A stretch of 64,000 nucleotides of DNA, from assembly GCA_947492995.1 (NCBI GenBank), contig CANLOU010000002.1, positions 434,001-498,000 on the forward strand. The letters run 5' to 3'. Numbering within the stretch: the first letter of the stretch is position 1; the number at the start of each line of letters is the position of its first letter. Positions 1 through 9,556 of this stretch are shown here, one piece after another. Source of the DNA: an uncultured Litoreibacter sp. GTDB lineage: Bacteria > Pseudomonadota > Alphaproteobacteria > Rhodobacterales > Rhodobacteraceae. Made by a program: the position numbers and the translations under genes. The notes under the pieces are model-generated. The model was not told the origin of the DNA and ran no database searches. It was given only the letters and a program-made list of their open reading frames with translations.

Positions 1-79
1 AGCAGCCTTGTTGGACCGAAACACGCTGATAATTTGCGGTTTTTGTGTGTAAGGCAGGCGAATTGGCGGATATATAGTT

Positions 80-1369
80 TTGGACGTGAAAGAAAAGCTG
101 CAACGCAGCATAGATGCTGTGACGCAGCAAGGCGATACGCCGCCCGGGTGCGGCCCGATTCTGCCGTCAGGCGGTGGGGCGCAGAAGCCGTTGCGCCAGC
201 AAATCTTCGAACGTGTGCGGGCGGCAGGGAACACGCCACGCATTGACGTGGCTAAAGATCTCGGCGTCTCGCCGGGGTCGGTCACGCAGCTGACATCAGA
301 GCTGATTGCACATGGTTTGGTCGTCGAAGTTGAAACGTCACATGAGGCCAGCACTCGTGGCAGGCCCCCGGTTGCATTGGGGGTATCGCCAAGTGCTGGA
401 TATGTGGTGGGTGTAAAGCTGGGCGATTTTAGCCATTCAGCTGTCATTGTTGATTTCGCTGGTATGCCAATGGCCGAACTTGATCTTCCTGCCGTCGCAC
501 AAAAGCATGAAACAGACGGATTGCTGGACGAGGCAGCCGGCATTTTGGCGGCGCTTTTGAGCAAGGCCAAGATGGAGCGGTCGCAAATTTCGGCAGTTGG
601 CGTCGGGTTGGCGGGCATGGTCGATCATGAGGCCGGACTGGTGCCATGGTCTCCGCTGTTGAGGGACCGTAACGTCGCGCTGCGGGACCTGCTGGCGGAC
701 CGCATGGAACTACCCGTCTTTATCGACAACGACGCAAATATGTTGACCCTGGCCGAATTGTGGTTCGGGGCGGGGCGGGGAAAGCAGTCTTTCGCGGTCG
801 TGACGATTGAATACGGCGTCGGGATGGGGCTTGTGCTGGACAACCGCCTGTATCGCGGCTCTGGCGGCCTTGGGTTAGAGCTTGGGCATACCAAAGTGCA
901 ATTGGATGGCGCGCTTTGCCGATGTGGCAATCGTGGGTGCCTTGAGGCCTACGTTGCCGATTATGCCTTGGTGCGTGAGGCCCGGATCGCATTGGATATG
1001 AAAAGTGAGCCATTCGGACCAGTTCAGATCATGCTCGAAACACTTTACGATCAGGCCAAGGCAGGCAACGAGCGTGCACGCACCATTTTCCGCCGTGCCG
1101 GGCGCTATCTCGCGGCGGCATTGAGCAACGTGGTGCACCTTTTTGACCCGAGCCTTATCATCTTGTCCGGCGAACGGATGCGATACGACTACCTATATGC
1201 AGAGGAAGTGTTGGCCGAGATGGAAGCGCTGACCTTGGACAAAGGCCGCCCGGGGCCGGAGATCGACATCAATGTCTGGGGCGGCTTCGTTTGGGCGCGG
1301 GGCGCAGCCGCGCTGGCCTTGTCAGCCACGACGGACGAGATGTTTGGCGATGCGTGGGCAGAGGCATGA
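80..1369 (+). CDS. ROK family transcriptional regulator
   Basis: A 429-residue protein with an N-terminal winged helix-turn-helix (about residues 38-85, including DVAKDLGVSPGSVTQLTSEL) followed by a ROK/sugar-kinase-like domain. The ROK part shows a DNDAN motif near residue 215 and the zinc-binding cysteine cluster CRCGNRGCLEAY near residues 279-290, the hallmark of ROK repressors. ROK regulators usually repress sugar uptake or catabolism genes and are released by a sugar ligand. No sugar transporter is visible here, so the target is unknown. The first possible start is TTG at 80 with GGCGGA about nine bases upstream; GTG at 86 is an alternative. The stop overlaps the next start (ATGA), so the two genes are probably co-translated. 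Confidence 0.88.
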   Translation: MDVKEKLQRSIDAVTQQGDTPPGCGPILPSGGGAQKPLRQQIFERVRAAGNTPRIDVAKDLGVSPGSVTQLTSELIAHGLVVEVETSHEASTRGRPPVALGVSPSAGYVVGVKLGDFSHSAVIVDFAGMPMAELDLPAVAQKHETDGLLDEAAGILAALLSKAKMERSQISAVGVGLAGMVDHEAGLVPWSPLLRDRNVALRDLLADRMELPVFIDNDANMLTLAELWFGAGRGKQSFAVVTIEYGVGMGLVLDNRLYRGSGGLGLELGHTKVQLDGALCRCGNRGCLEAYVADYALVREARIALDMKSEPFGPVQIMLETLYDQAKAGNERARTIFRRAGRYLAAALSNVVHLFDPSLIILSGERMRYDYLYAEEVLAEMEALTLDKGRPGPEIDINVWGGFVWARGAAALALSATTDEMFGDAWAEA

Positions 1370-2853
1370 GGTATCTTGCGTTTTGTCTGGTGCCGAGCCT
1401 GGCTTTTGCGCAGCCCGCTTTTGAGCCACGCCAACTGCCGGTCGAACATGTCTATTCCGGCGGATGGGAGCACTTCGTGGGAGGCGGAGTTGCGGTGTTC
1501 GACTGCAATGGTGACGGGTTTGATGACATGTTCTTGGCCGGTGGTGAGGCACCAGCAGCCATGATGCTGAACGCCGCGCAAGCGGACGGCGCAGATGTCG
1601 ACTTTGAAGCGCTGGAGATTGCGCCCATTACCGACGTGACCGGCGCTTACCCAATTGATATGGACAGCGACGGCGCCTTGGACCTTATGGTTCTCCGCGT
1701 CGGTCAAAATCTGGTCCTTCGAAACGACGGCGCTTGTGGGCTGAGCCCTGCTAATCTGGAATGGGGCCTGGATGGCGGTGACCGTTGGACGACAGCCTTT
1801 TCAGCCACATGGGAGGCAGGTCAGCAGTGGCCGACGCTGGCCTTTGGCAATTACGTAGATCGCGACAACCCCGACGGCCCGTTCGAGGCCTGCGACACGA
1901 ACGCGTTGTACCGCCATGACGGGTCCGCCTATGTCAAAACAGTGCTGGAGCCAGGTTTTTGCGCGCTGTCGATGTTGTTTTCGGATTGGAACCGCGACGG
2001 GGTCCAAGACCTCAGGGTCTCCAACGACCGGCATTATTACGTGTCCGGCGGGTCCGAACAGATGTGGGCCATGCCGGATTTGACATTGATGGACGGGGAA
2101 GGGTGGAAGCCCTTCAGCATATGGGGCATGGGCATTGCGTCCCGGGACCTGACCGGAGATGGACGACCAGAGGTGGTCCTGACATCTATGGGCGATCAGC
2201 TCATGCAAATAGCCAATGAACAGGGTTACAGCGCCGCGCCATTTACCATTGGCAGCTACGCGCATCGGCCATATGTGGGCGATGATGGTCGCCCCTCAAC
2301 CGGTTGGCACGCGCAGTTTGGCGATGTGAACAACGACACCCGCTCTGATTTGTTCATTGCCAAAGGCAATGTCGATCAGATGCCGGGTATGGCCACCAAG
2401 GATCCCAACAACCTGCTTCTTCAATCCGAGGATGGAACCTTTTCGGAGGCGGGCGATGTCGCAGGGATCGCCAGTCTGGTCAGGTCGCGCGGCGCGGCTT
2501 TGTCAGACCTGAACCGCGATGGGTTGCTTGACCTCGTTGTGGTAAATCGACGTGCTCCGGCGGAACTGTATCAGAACAAGACGTTAGGCGCCGGCGGGTG
2601 GCTCAGCGTTGATTTGCGCCAAACCGCACCAAATACCCGTGCCGTCGGCGCATGGGTTGAGGTCAAAACCCCAACAGGGGTTCAAACCCAGGAAGTCACA
2701 ATCGGCGGAGGGCACGCAGGCGGACAGGCCGGTCCTTTGCATTTTGGATTAGGTGCAGCAGACACAGCAGAGGTCAGAGTCATTTGGCCGGGCGGCAAGA
2801 CCACCAAATGGCGTGACTATGAAGCCAATCAAGCGATAATTGTTTCGAACTGA
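1366..2853 (+). CDS. CRTAC1 family protein (FG-GAP/VCBS repeats with ASPIC/UnbV C-terminus)
   Basis: A 495-residue predicted secreted protein. Residues 1-15 form a short signal peptide ending in AFA. Several FG-GAP/VCBS-type calcium-loop repeats follow, with DxDxDGxxD-like cores such as DCNGDGFDD, DMDSDGALD, DWNRDGVQD, DVNNDTRSD and DLNRDGLLD, as expected of a beta-propeller. The last 90 residues resemble the ASPIC/UnbV domain found at the end of CRTAC1 proteins. The start at 1366 overlaps the ROK stop by four bases and gives the signal peptide; a longer reading from 1291 would bury it. Function is unknown; family members are extracellular or periplasmic adhesion-like proteins. The stop lies 7 bp from the stop of the convergent di-heme peroxidase gene. 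Confidence 0.85.
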   Translation: MRYLAFCLVPSLAFAQPAFEPRQLPVEHVYSGGWEHFVGGGVAVFDCNGDGFDDMFLAGGEAPAAMMLNAAQADGADVDFEALEIAPITDVTGAYPIDMDSDGALDLMVLRVGQNLVLRNDGACGLSPANLEWGLDGGDRWTTAFSATWEAGQQWPTLAFGNYVDRDNPDGPFEACDTNALYRHDGSAYVKTVLEPGFCALSMLFSDWNRDGVQDLRVSNDRHYYVSGGSEQMWAMPDLTLMDGEGWKPFSIWGMGIASRDLTGDGRPEVVLTSMGDQLMQIANEQGYSAAPFTIGSYAHRPYVGDDGRPSTGWHAQFGDVNNDTRSDLFIAKGNVDQMPGMATKDPNNLLLQSEDGTFSEAGDVAGIASLVRSRGAALSDLNRDGLLDLVVVNRRAPAELYQNKTLGAGGWLSVDLRQTAPNTRAVGAWVEVKTPTGVQTQEVTIGGGHAGGQAGPLHFGLGAADTAEVRVIWPGGKTTKWRDYEANQAIIVSN

Positions 2854-2860
2854 CAGCGAT

Positions 2861-4177
2861 TTACCTGTCGATCTTCAAGCCACTTGGAACTTGTTCTGGA
2901 ATGCCCAATCGTCCCTCAGTCGCGGCGGGGCCTGTGAGCGTGTTCAGGAAGGCCACAATCTGCGCAACTTCAATATCGTTCAGGTGACTTGTGAAAATCC
3001 GGGCGCTGTCACGGATAGCGGAGACCTCTGCGGGACGGTCCATCACCCACCAATCCTCGGCTTCCAGTTCCGGCAAAATCGGTTGGGTGCGGTCGTAATT
3101 GGCCAAGGCGAAAATCGGATCGACATGTGAACGAATGAAGTCTCCGAGGTTCGAATATGCTCCGGTATGCCCATAGGGCGCTGTTTCGGCGACATTTCTC
3201 AGGGACGGTGTTCGGAATTTATAGGCGTCGTCGGGGTTGCCAGTGACACGCATACGGCCAGTATCGCGCGCGTGATCTTCGAAGGAGGCGGCTTTGCCCG
3301 GCCCGAATTGCGGTGTGCCCATTGCATGAAAACCGTGATCCGTCTGGAACGGGCCGGAATGGCATGTGCTGCATTTTGCGTCGCCATAAAAAAGCTCCAG
3401 CCCGGCCGTTGCTCCGCTGCTTAACGATCCGCCACGCAGATAGGCATCAAAGGGGCTGTCATCGGAGCGCCATTCAAATTCAATAAAGGCTGCGATTGCA
3501 TTCGAGATATCCGTAAATGCAACGGGTCGTCCTGCCTCAACCTCCGCATATACTGCGTTGAATTGGTTCTGATATTCGTTAATCGAAGCCACGCGTTTCG
3601 AGATGATGTCCCACGCCCCACCATCGCCTGTTATGCGACCAGACCGGACGGCTTTGGAGACGTCATTCTCACCGTAATGGCCAGCCATCTCGTCGGCGCT
3701 GAGCACGGGAAACATGGTCTGAGCCGATAGGATCGAAGCAAACCCTTGGGTCATGTCCTCGTCCATGGGGGTACGCAGCCCGCCGGGCTTGCTTGGATCG
3801 ACTTCGATGCGACCGTCATGGAACAGGCGCGTAAATTCATACGCGCCAAGATTGAAGAGGGCCTGCGCGTGACGGGGTATGCGGTCCTCTGGCATATTTT
3901 CAGGGTCCGGGCGGCGGGCAGGACCAAGTCCGACGCCGCCTTCGCCCAACGACAAAGAAACTCCGTCACCCGTCGCGAATTTGGGGTGGTGGCAGGTGGC
4001 GCAAGATATGTTTTTGTTTCCCGACAGGATTGGATCGTAAAACAGCAACTGCCCCAGCTTGGCCTCATCAAGGTCAACGGGCGCGTAATCGGCGTCGGTC
4101 ACCGGCTCCGGCAAGGGGTCAGCGGCAGCCTGCGAGGTGGCGATCAACAAGGCGAGGATGGACGTATTCATGCGCAT
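2861..4177 (-). CDS. Di-heme cytochrome c peroxidase / MauG family protein
   Basis: A 438-residue periplasmic protein with an N-terminal signal peptide (cleavage likely after ATSQAAA) and two c-type heme motifs: CATCH near residues 59-63 and CSTCH near residues 267-271. Spacing and length match bacterial di-heme cytochrome c peroxidases and MauG-like enzymes, which reduce peroxide or oxidise protein substrates with electrons from small cytochromes. The motifs TPSLRNVAETAPYGHTGAY and FLNTLTG near the C-terminus are typical of the family. ATG at 4171 is an equally good start. The gene converges on the CRTAC1 gene; such peroxidases often sit beside secreted repeat proteins, but a functional link is inference only. 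True substrate unknown. Confidence 0.87.
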   Translation of the reverse strand: MRMNTSILALLIATSQAAADPLPEPVTDADYAPVDLDEAKLGQLLFYDPILSGNKNISCATCHHPKFATGDGVSLSLGEGGVGLGPARRPDPENMPEDRIPRHAQALFNLGAYEFTRLFHDGRIEVDPSKPGGLRTPMDEDMTQGFASILSAQTMFPVLSADEMAGHYGENDVSKAVRSGRITGDGGAWDIISKRVASINEYQNQFNAVYAEVEAGRPVAFTDISNAIAAFIEFEWRSDDSPFDAYLRGGSLSSGATAGLELFYGDAKCSTCHSGPFQTDHGFHAMGTPQFGPGKAASFEDHARDTGRMRVTGNPDDAYKFRTPSLRNVAETAPYGHTGAYSNLGDFIRSHVDPIFALANYDRTQPILPELEAEDWWVMDRPAEVSAIRDSARIFTSHLNDIEVAQIVAFLNTLTGPAATEGRLGIPEQVPSGLKIDR

Positions 4178-4230
4178 GTCGCCAGTCTAGCCAGCATCAC
4201 TCATTGGGCAAGAGGAAAGGCCCTCAAGAC

Positions 4231-5421
4231 TCAGATTTTGTTGATGAAATCGGGGATATTTTCTTTGAACTTGAAGAACCCTTTGGTGGCGTGTGGCCAG
4301 CAAAGGCGATCAAAGGCCCGCATTTTACGGATGACCGCAATACCGTCGTCTTTCAGCGCGTGTTCAATTTTGTCGAGGCCGTTCGCAACGGGGCCGACGG
4401 GGGCGTAAGCCGTGATAATTTGGCGCAGATCATTTGCGCGGGCCCAGTCAATGACGTCTGAAATGTTGCCTGCATGTGTCGCCCCAACCGGCGCTGCAGT
4501 GCGGACCGCCGTTTCGGCAAAGGTCAAGACAGGCGTTGAAACCTCAAGCGGAGAGCGGTCCGCCGCGAAGGACACAGAGCAACTTGGCGTTTGGCCATCA
4601 GGCACTGGGGCAAGATGGTCGGCGTGCACATCATCCTCATGAAACAATACCCCGGTCCGTAACTCAGCATTTGGCGTGGTTGGAAAGGGCAGCTGCGACG
4701 GGGTTGGGTGGTCAGCCGACGGCAGCGCGTCGGCCCGTACCGCCAGGCTATCCGCCCGCGGCTTGAAGCGTCCTTTTGTGAAGGTTTCGATATTGTCCGG
4801 CGTTGCCAAGTAGGTTTTGCCCTTGGTCTGCATGCCCGCGACCCATCGCCAGCTCAGTGTGTTTGAGGCCGGGTCGCCGTCAAGCAAATGGCGCATGAAG
4901 AAATCCGCCCCCAGCGCCCATGGGAGGCGCAAGGTGAACACCCATATTGAGGCAAACCACATTCGTGCATGGTTGTGAATATATCCATCTTTAACAAGTG
5001 TTTGGGCCCAATAATTAAAGCACTCGATATTAGTGTCGCCCAAGCATGCCGCGTCAAATTCAGCGCGCAACCCACTTTCAGTTTGCAGGCGGTTGATGCC
5101 AGCTTGAAGCGCCTCCTGATAGTCACGCCAGACCTGCGGGCGCAGTTCCAGCCAACCTTTCCAATAGGTCCGCCAGAACACCTCTTGAATGAACTTGCTG
5201 GCGTCTTTGGGGCTGTGGTGCTGCAAGACCGCGTTGAGAACCTCTTTTTCCGTAATCAGCCGGTGTCGGATGTAGGGCGAAAGCAGGGATACGGCGGGCG
5301 TTCCGGTCTTTGGCAGATCGAAATTGCGGCCCTGCGCATAGGCCATCCCGGCCGTGGGGGCAAAACGGTCAAGCGCCTCTAGGGCGGCGGTGCGGGTGGG
5401 CGTGAACATGGCGGTTGGCAT
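4231..5421 (-). CDS. Photolyase/cryptochrome-like FAD-binding protein with inverted domain order
   Basis: A 396-residue protein. Residues about 40-230 match the alpha-helical FAD-binding domain of DNA photolyases: [38 protein letters not shown] and [20 protein letters not shown] are its characteristic blocks. The usual N-terminal alpha/beta antenna domain is missing. Instead the C-terminal 140 residues begin with a strand-like GVLFHEDDV, continue with an alternating pattern ([28 protein letters not shown]) and end [16 protein letters not shown], resembling the beginning and end of that antenna domain. I read this as a circular permutation (FAD domain first). DNA repair or blue-light sensing is likely but unproven. 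Start at 5421; ATG at 5409 is possible. Single gene, back to back with clpP. Confidence 0.8.
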   Translation of the reverse strand: MPTAMFTPTRTAALEALDRFAPTAGMAYAQGRNFDLPKTGTPAVSLLSPYIRHRLITEKEVLNAVLQHHSPKDASKFIQEVFWRTYWKGWLELRPQVWRDYQEALQAGINRLQTESGLRAEFDAACLGDTNIECFNYWAQTLVKDGYIHNHARMWFASIWVFTLRLPWALGADFFMRHLLDGDPASNTLSWRWVAGMQTKGKTYLATPDNIETFTKGRFKPRADSLAVRADALPSADHPTPSQLPFPTTPNAELRTGVLFHEDDVHADHLAPVPDGQTPSCSVSFAADRSPLEVSTPVLTFAETAVRTAAPVGATHAGNISDVIDWARANDLRQIITAYAPVGPVANGLDKIEHALKDDGIAVIRKMRAFDRLCWPHATKGFFKFKENIPDFINKI

Positions 5422-5603
5422 CTCTTTGGGTTTGGAGACTTGACGGTAGCTGGGAGGCGACCCACTTCAAGGCCATGAACGGCGCGGCACAAGCCGTCAT
5501 CCGGCCCTTGCGGCCAGATTCTTCCGCTACTAACGTCGTCTTCATAATTAGGGCGTATTACGCGCCTCAACCGCATCCGAAATGCAGACAGAACAGGCAG
5601 GCT

Positions 5604-6230
5604 ATGACCGATCCAGTTGAAACCTACATGAACCTCGTCCCGATGGTGGTCGAACAGACCAGCCGCGGCGAACGCGCCTACGACATCTTTTCGCGTCTTC
5701 TTAAAGAACGCATTATTTTCCTGAACGGCCCGGTGCATGACGGGATGAGCCAACTGATCGTCGCGCAGTTGCTGCACCTTGAGGCAGAGAACCCAACCAA
5801 AGACATCTCGATGTACATCAACTCGCCAGGTGGCGTGGTGACCGCAGGCCTGTCGATTTACGACACCATGCAATACATCCGGCCAAAGGTCTCCACGCTG
5901 ATCGTGGGGCAGGCGGCGTCGATGGGGTCGTTGCTGGCATGCGCAGGTGAAGCTGGCATGCGCTTCGCGCTGCCCAACAGCCGTATCATGGTGCATCAAC
6001 CTTCTGGCGGATACCAAGGTCAGGCAACTGACATTATGATCCACGCCGAAGAGACCCGCAAACTCAAGGGCAAGCTGAACGAGATTTATTCGAAACATAC
6101 CGGCCAAACCGTCAAAGCGGTCGAAAAGGCGCTTGAGCGGGACAACTTCATGTCCCCCGAAGAAGCGCTTGAATGGGGCCATATTGACGAGATCGTCACA
6201 AGCCGTTCGAATGATGAGGATAAGTCATAA
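5604..6230 (+). CDS. clpP: ATP-dependent Clp protease proteolytic subunit ClpP
   Basis: 208 residues, the usual ClpP length. The serine protease triad is visible as Ser106 ([11 protein letters not shown]), His131 (IMVHQPSGG) and Asp180 ([11 protein letters not shown]). ClpP forms the tetradecameric chamber that degrades substrates unfolded by ClpX or ClpA. ATG at 5604 was chosen because the conserved N-terminus ([18 protein letters not shown]) begins there; the upstream in-frame sequence is not ClpP-like. It is followed by an intrinsic terminator and then clpX, the normal partner order, so clpX probably also has its own promoter. Confidence 0.98.
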   Translation: MTDPVETYMNLVPMVVEQTSRGERAYDIFSRLLKERIIFLNGPVHDGMSQLIVAQLLHLEAENPTKDISMYINSPGGVVTAGLSIYDTMQYIRPKVSTLIVGQAASMGSLLACAGEAGMRFALPNSRIMVHQPSGGYQGQATDIMIHAEETRKLKGKLNEIYSKHTGQTVKAVEKALERDNFMSPEEALEWGHIDEIVTSRSNDEDKS

Positions 6231-6256
6231 GTTTTCGGCTAAAAGACATATTGTTT

Positions 6257-6305
6257 CCATCGGGCGTTGCGGGAAAGACTCTGCACCGCCCGATGGGTTG
6301 TTTTT
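6257..6305 (+). terminator. Intrinsic terminator after clpP
   Basis: A perfect 10-bp inverted repeat, CCATCGGGCG (6257-6266) and CGCCCGATGG (6287-6296), with a 20-nt loop, followed by GTTGTTTTTC. It lies 27 bp after the clpP stop and 105 bp before clpX, so most clpP transcripts should end here. Confidence 0.8.
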
Positions 6306-6409
6306 CGGATTGTGCCTCCGTTGCGGCTGGCCTAGTTTGAACACCAACAAAGAAGCGGGCGCATCAATTTGCGTGCAAATACTGGCGATACCCCAAATGA
6401 GGTGGTGTG

Positions 6410-7675
6410 ATGGCGAATAATTCTGGTGACAGCAAAAACACCCTCTACTGCTCGTTCTGCGGCAAGTCCCAGCATGAGGTGCGCAAGTTGATTGCGGGTC
6501 CCACGGTTTTCATCTGCGACGAATGTGTTGAACTGTGCATGGACATCATCCGCGAAGAAACGAAAACCGCCGGTTTGAAATCTTCGGATGGCGTGCCAAC
6601 GCCACAAGAAATCTGCGACGTGCTTGATGATTACGTGATTGGCCAAGGCCACGCGAAACGTGTGCTGTCGGTGGCGGTTCATAACCACTACAAGCGTCTC
6701 AACCATGCAGCGAAGTCCGGCGACATCGAATTGGCGAAATCCAACATTCTGCTGATTGGCCCCACTGGTTGCGGCAAGACGTTGCTGGCCCAAACATTGG
6801 CGCGCATCCTAGACGTGCCGTTCACGATGGCCGATGCGACCACGCTGACAGAGGCCGGATATGTCGGAGAAGATGTCGAAAACATTATCCTGAAATTGCT
6901 TCAGGCGTCGGAATACAACGTCGAACGTGCGCAGCGCGGGATCGTGTATATTGACGAGGTCGACAAGATCACCCGCAAGTCTGACAACCCATCCATCACC
7001 CGCGACGTGTCGGGCGAAGGTGTGCAGCAGGCCTTGTTGAAGATCATGGAAGGCACTGTCGCGTCGGTCCCGCCGCAAGGAGGGCGCAAGCATCCGCAAC
7101 AGGAATTCCTGCAAGTGGATACGACGAACATCCTGTTCATCTGCGGCGGCGCATTCGCGGGCCTTGAAAAGATCATCGCGCAACGCGGCAAAGGCTCGGC
7201 GATGGGCTTTGGCGCAGATGTGCGCGACGAAGAAAACAAAGGCGTTGGCGAGTTCTTCCAAGAGCTTGAGCCAGAAGATTTGCTCAAATTCGGTTTGATC
7301 CCGGAATTCGTAGGTCGTCTGCCAGTCATCGCGACCCTCGAAGATCTGGACGAAGATGCTTTGAAGATCATTCTGACCCAGCCCAAAAACGCTTTGGTCA
7401 AGCAATATCAGCGCCTGTTTGATCTGGAAGACGCCAAACTGAATTTCACCGATGACGCGCTTAACGCGATTTCCAAGCGCGCGATCGAACGCAAAACCGG
7501 TGCTCGTGGTCTGCGGTCCATTCTCGAAGACATCCTGTTGGACACAATGTTTGATCTTCCGGGCCTGGAAGGCGTGGACGAGGTCGTGGTGAACGAAGAA
7601 GCGGTCGGCCGCGAGGCGAAGCCGCTAGTGATCTACGGCGAAAAGAAAAAAGAAGCTGAAGCCGAAGCCAGCTAG
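6410..7675 (+). CDS. clpX: ATP-dependent Clp protease ATP-binding subunit ClpX
   Basis: 421 residues. The N-terminal zinc-binding domain has Cys14, Cys17, Cys36 and Cys39 (CSFCGKSQ...FICDEC). The AAA+ domain has Walker A GPTGCGKT near residue 117, Walker [11 protein letters not shown], and a conserved C-terminal lobe ([15 protein letters not shown]). ClpX unfolds tagged substrates and feeds them to ClpP; in alphaproteobacteria ClpXP also degrades cell-cycle regulators such as CtrA, which is relevant because a CtrA box lies before the gene transfer agent cluster in this window. ATG at 6410 is preferred; a GTG directly before it (6407) is possible. GGTGGTG lies just upstream. Confidence 0.98.
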   Translation: MANNSGDSKNTLYCSFCGKSQHEVRKLIAGPTVFICDECVELCMDIIREETKTAGLKSSDGVPTPQEICDVLDDYVIGQGHAKRVLSVAVHNHYKRLNHAAKSGDIELAKSNILLIGPTGCGKTLLAQTLARILDVPFTMADATTLTEAGYVGEDVENIILKLLQASEYNVERAQRGIVYIDEVDKITRKSDNPSITRDVSGEGVQQALLKIMEGTVASVPPQGGRKHPQQEFLQVDTTNILFICGGAFAGLEKIIAQRGKGSAMGFGADVRDEENKGVGEFFQELEPEDLLKFGLIPEFVGRLPVIATLEDLDEDALKIILTQPKNALVKQYQRLFDLEDAKLNFTDDALNAISKRAIERKTGARGLRSILEDILLDTMFDLPGLEGVDEVVVNEEAVGREAKPLVIYGEKKKEAEAEAS

Positions 7676-7687
7676 GTCTTCTGAGCA

Positions 7688-8218
7688 ATGCTTACATTTC
7701 TGAAAAGGTCGGCCTATGTGGCTGGCCTTTTTCTTTGTGGGCTGATGGCGTTGAGCATGGTGGTCTATATGGGGTGGCAGGCCCGCAACATTTTGCTGGT
7801 CAATCCACGCTATGCCAGCGAAGTTTTTGCCCCGCATTTCCCAAATGCTCCGACCTTGGAAAGCAGACGGCACCACGGGCTCATGGCCGATTGGATTGAT
7901 TGCACCTATGCCATCGTCGAGCTGCCCCAAGATGCGCCGGCTGCGCCGCCTGACAGTGCCAGCTCGTCAAAGAATAGGGCTTGGCATCTTCAATATGGCG
8001 GGCCGCAGTGGCAACCGACGCCGATGCCCGCTCAATCGGAACGTGCCGCTTTGACGTTTGACGCATGCCTGTCCTACTGGTCCCGTGACACGGCAGGCCA
8101 GGTCAGGGCGGCGATAAGCGCGAAGGGGTCCTTCGTCCTAACGCCGGGGATTGGAGAAACGGTTTTCCTCTATTCCAAACCTCAGGGAATTGCGGCACGT
8201 ATCAGATATGGCGATTAG
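7688..8218 (+). CDS. Hypothetical membrane-anchored protein
   Basis: A 176-residue protein that I do not recognise. One strong hydrophobic helix at residues 10-30 (VAGLFLCGLMALSMVVYMGWQ) would anchor it in the inner membrane, with the remaining 145 residues probably periplasmic. Two cysteines (near residues 72 and 125) could form a disulfide there. The start is 12 bp after the clpX stop, so it is probably read on the clpX transcript; the RidA gene follows after 11 bp. No catalytic motif is visible. Confidence 0.75.
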   Translation: MLTFLKRSAYVAGLFLCGLMALSMVVYMGWQARNILLVNPRYASEVFAPHFPNAPTLESRRHHGLMADWIDCTYAIVELPQDAPAAPPDSASSSKNRAWHLQYGGPQWQPTPMPAQSERAALTFDACLSYWSRDTAGQVRAAISAKGSFVLTPGIGETVFLYSKPQGIAARIRYGD

Positions 8219-8229
8219 GGAGATATGAC

Positions 8230-8613
8230 ATGAGCATCAAGCGCATACATTCGGGCGGGGCGTTCGAGCCGAAGATCGGCTATTGCAGGGCCGTTGTTGC
8301 AGGCGACTGGGTGCATGTAGCAGGAACCGTCGCGGCACCGCAGGCGGATGGCGAGCCACCGAAGGGCGCCGCCGCGCAATGCGCAAGCGCATTGGCGATC
8401 ATTGAAAATGTGCTGAGTGAGGCCGGAGCGGGCTTTAAGAACGTGGTGCGGGTGAGTTACATGCTGCCCGCTGCCTCTGAGTTTGAAGAGTGCTGGCCTG
8501 CGTTGCGCGCGGCCTTTGGCGATAACCCACCGGCTGCAACGATGATCGAATGCGGCCTGATTGACCCAAAATACCGCATCGAGATCGAAGTTACGGCCTA
8601 TATCGGCAGCTAA
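8230..8613 (+). CDS. RidA family protein (reactive enamine/imine deaminase-like)
   Basis: 127 residues with the YjgF/RidA fold signature: an N-terminal [18 protein letters not shown], a central block [12 protein letters not shown], and a C-terminal [26 protein letters not shown]. Classic RidA hydrolyses the 2-aminoacrylate imine released by serine/threonine dehydratases; the Arg in KYRIEIEV corresponds to its substrate-binding arginine. The protein belongs to one of the broader RidA subgroups, so the exact substrate is uncertain. Gene spacing suggests an operon with the preceding membrane protein. Confidence 0.85.
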   Translation: MSIKRIHSGGAFEPKIGYCRAVVAGDWVHVAGTVAAPQADGEPPKGAAAQCASALAIIENVLSEAGAGFKNVVRVSYMLPAASEFEECWPALRAAFGDNPPAATMIECGLIDPKYRIEIEVTAYIGS

Positions 8614-8696
8614 TCCCCGCCGCTTTCGCGCGGCTTGCCACTGGACGTCGCCGCGCCCATAGGCCATATCTATGCCAACGCATTCGGAGGCACCTG

Positions 8697-9080
8697 ATGG
8701 GCATTTTCAACTCGATCCTGCGCGCGGCAACGTGGTGGGATGGGCAAACGCTGAACACGCAATTCTTTACTTGGCGCAAAGGCGTCAAAGTAGGCGAAGA
8801 TGCTGAAGGGAATGTCTTTTATGAAACCCGGGACGGCAAGCGCCGGTGGGTTATTTTCAACGGCGAGGCGGAAGCATCGCGGGTCTCGCCTGACTGGCAC
8901 GGGTGGCTGCATCATACCTACAAAGAACCGCCAACCGATGCACCGCTTGACCACAAGGCCTGGGAAAAGCCGCATCAGGAAAACCTGACTGGGACTGTGA
9001 TGGCCTATGCGCCATCCGGATCAATCCGCAAGTCCGGCGGCAATGAGAAGCGCGACTACGAGGCGTGGTCGCCCGAATAG
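8697..9080 (+). CDS. NDUFA12-family NADH:ubiquinone oxidoreductase accessory subunit
   Basis: 127 residues. The block [41 protein letters not shown], together with the N-terminal tryptophans, is typical of the NDUFA12/B17.2 family, an accessory subunit of complex I shared by mitochondria and alphaproteobacteria. It sits on the matrix or cytoplasmic side at the junction of the peripheral arm and is not catalytic. As usual in Rhodobacteraceae it lies apart from the nuo operon, immediately before an mlaD-like gene (23 bp gap). A GGAGGCACCTG motif precedes the ATG. Confidence 0.93.
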   Translation: MGIFNSILRAATWWDGQTLNTQFFTWRKGVKVGEDAEGNVFYETRDGKRRWVIFNGEAEASRVSPDWHGWLHHTYKEPPTDAPLDHKAWEKPHQENLTGTVMAYAPSGSIRKSGGNEKRDYEAWSPE

Positions 9081-9103
9081 TTGCCGTAGCGGGGGCGAGG
9101 CAC

Positions 9104-9556
9104 ATGGCAGAAAATACCACCGAAGTTCTGGTTGGCACCGGCGTGTTGGCTGTGGCCGCGGGCTTTCTGTTTTACGCGGCTGGCCTTACCGGCTTTGCTG
9201 CGACGTCGCCCGACAGCTATAATCTGAATGCCAGTTTTCGGTCGGTGGAAGGCGTGTCCATCGGCACCGAAGTACGGCTTGCCGGTGTCAAAGTGGGCAC
9301 TGTGACGGGGCTTAAACTGAATGCGGAAACGTTTCGCGCGGACACTACATTTACGATGCAGCAGGGCATCGAGATACCAGATGATAGCGCGATAGCTATT
9401 TCATCCGAAGGGCTGCTTGGCGGGACATTTGTGGAAATCATCCCGGGAGGGTCGCCATTCAATGTTGATCCCGACGGGGAGATCGAAGACACGCAAAGTT
9501 CTGTGAGCCTTATAACGTTGCTGTTGAAATTCGTTTCGGGAAGCGGCGACGAATGA
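9104..9556 (+). CDS. MlaD-type lipid-transport (MCE domain) protein
   Basis: 150 residues: an N-terminal membrane helix (TEVLVGTGVLAVAAGFLFYAAGL) followed by a single MCE domain with YNLNASFRSVEGVSIGTEVRLAGVKVGTVTGL and a C-terminal EGLLGGTFVEIIPGG. In the Mla system MlaD forms a hexameric ring that binds phospholipids moving between outer and inner membranes, together with MlaF, MlaE and MlaB. None of those partners is next to it here. ATG at 9104 puts the membrane helix at the N-terminus and follows GGGGGCGAGG. The stop overlaps the next gene start (ATGA). Confidence 0.85.
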   Translation: MAENTTEVLVGTGVLAVAAGFLFYAAGLTGFAATSPDSYNLNASFRSVEGVSIGTEVRLAGVKVGTVTGLKLNAETFRADTTFTMQQGIEIPDDSAIAISSEGLLGGTFVEIIPGGSPFNVDPDGEIEDTQSSVSLITLLLKFVSGSGDE

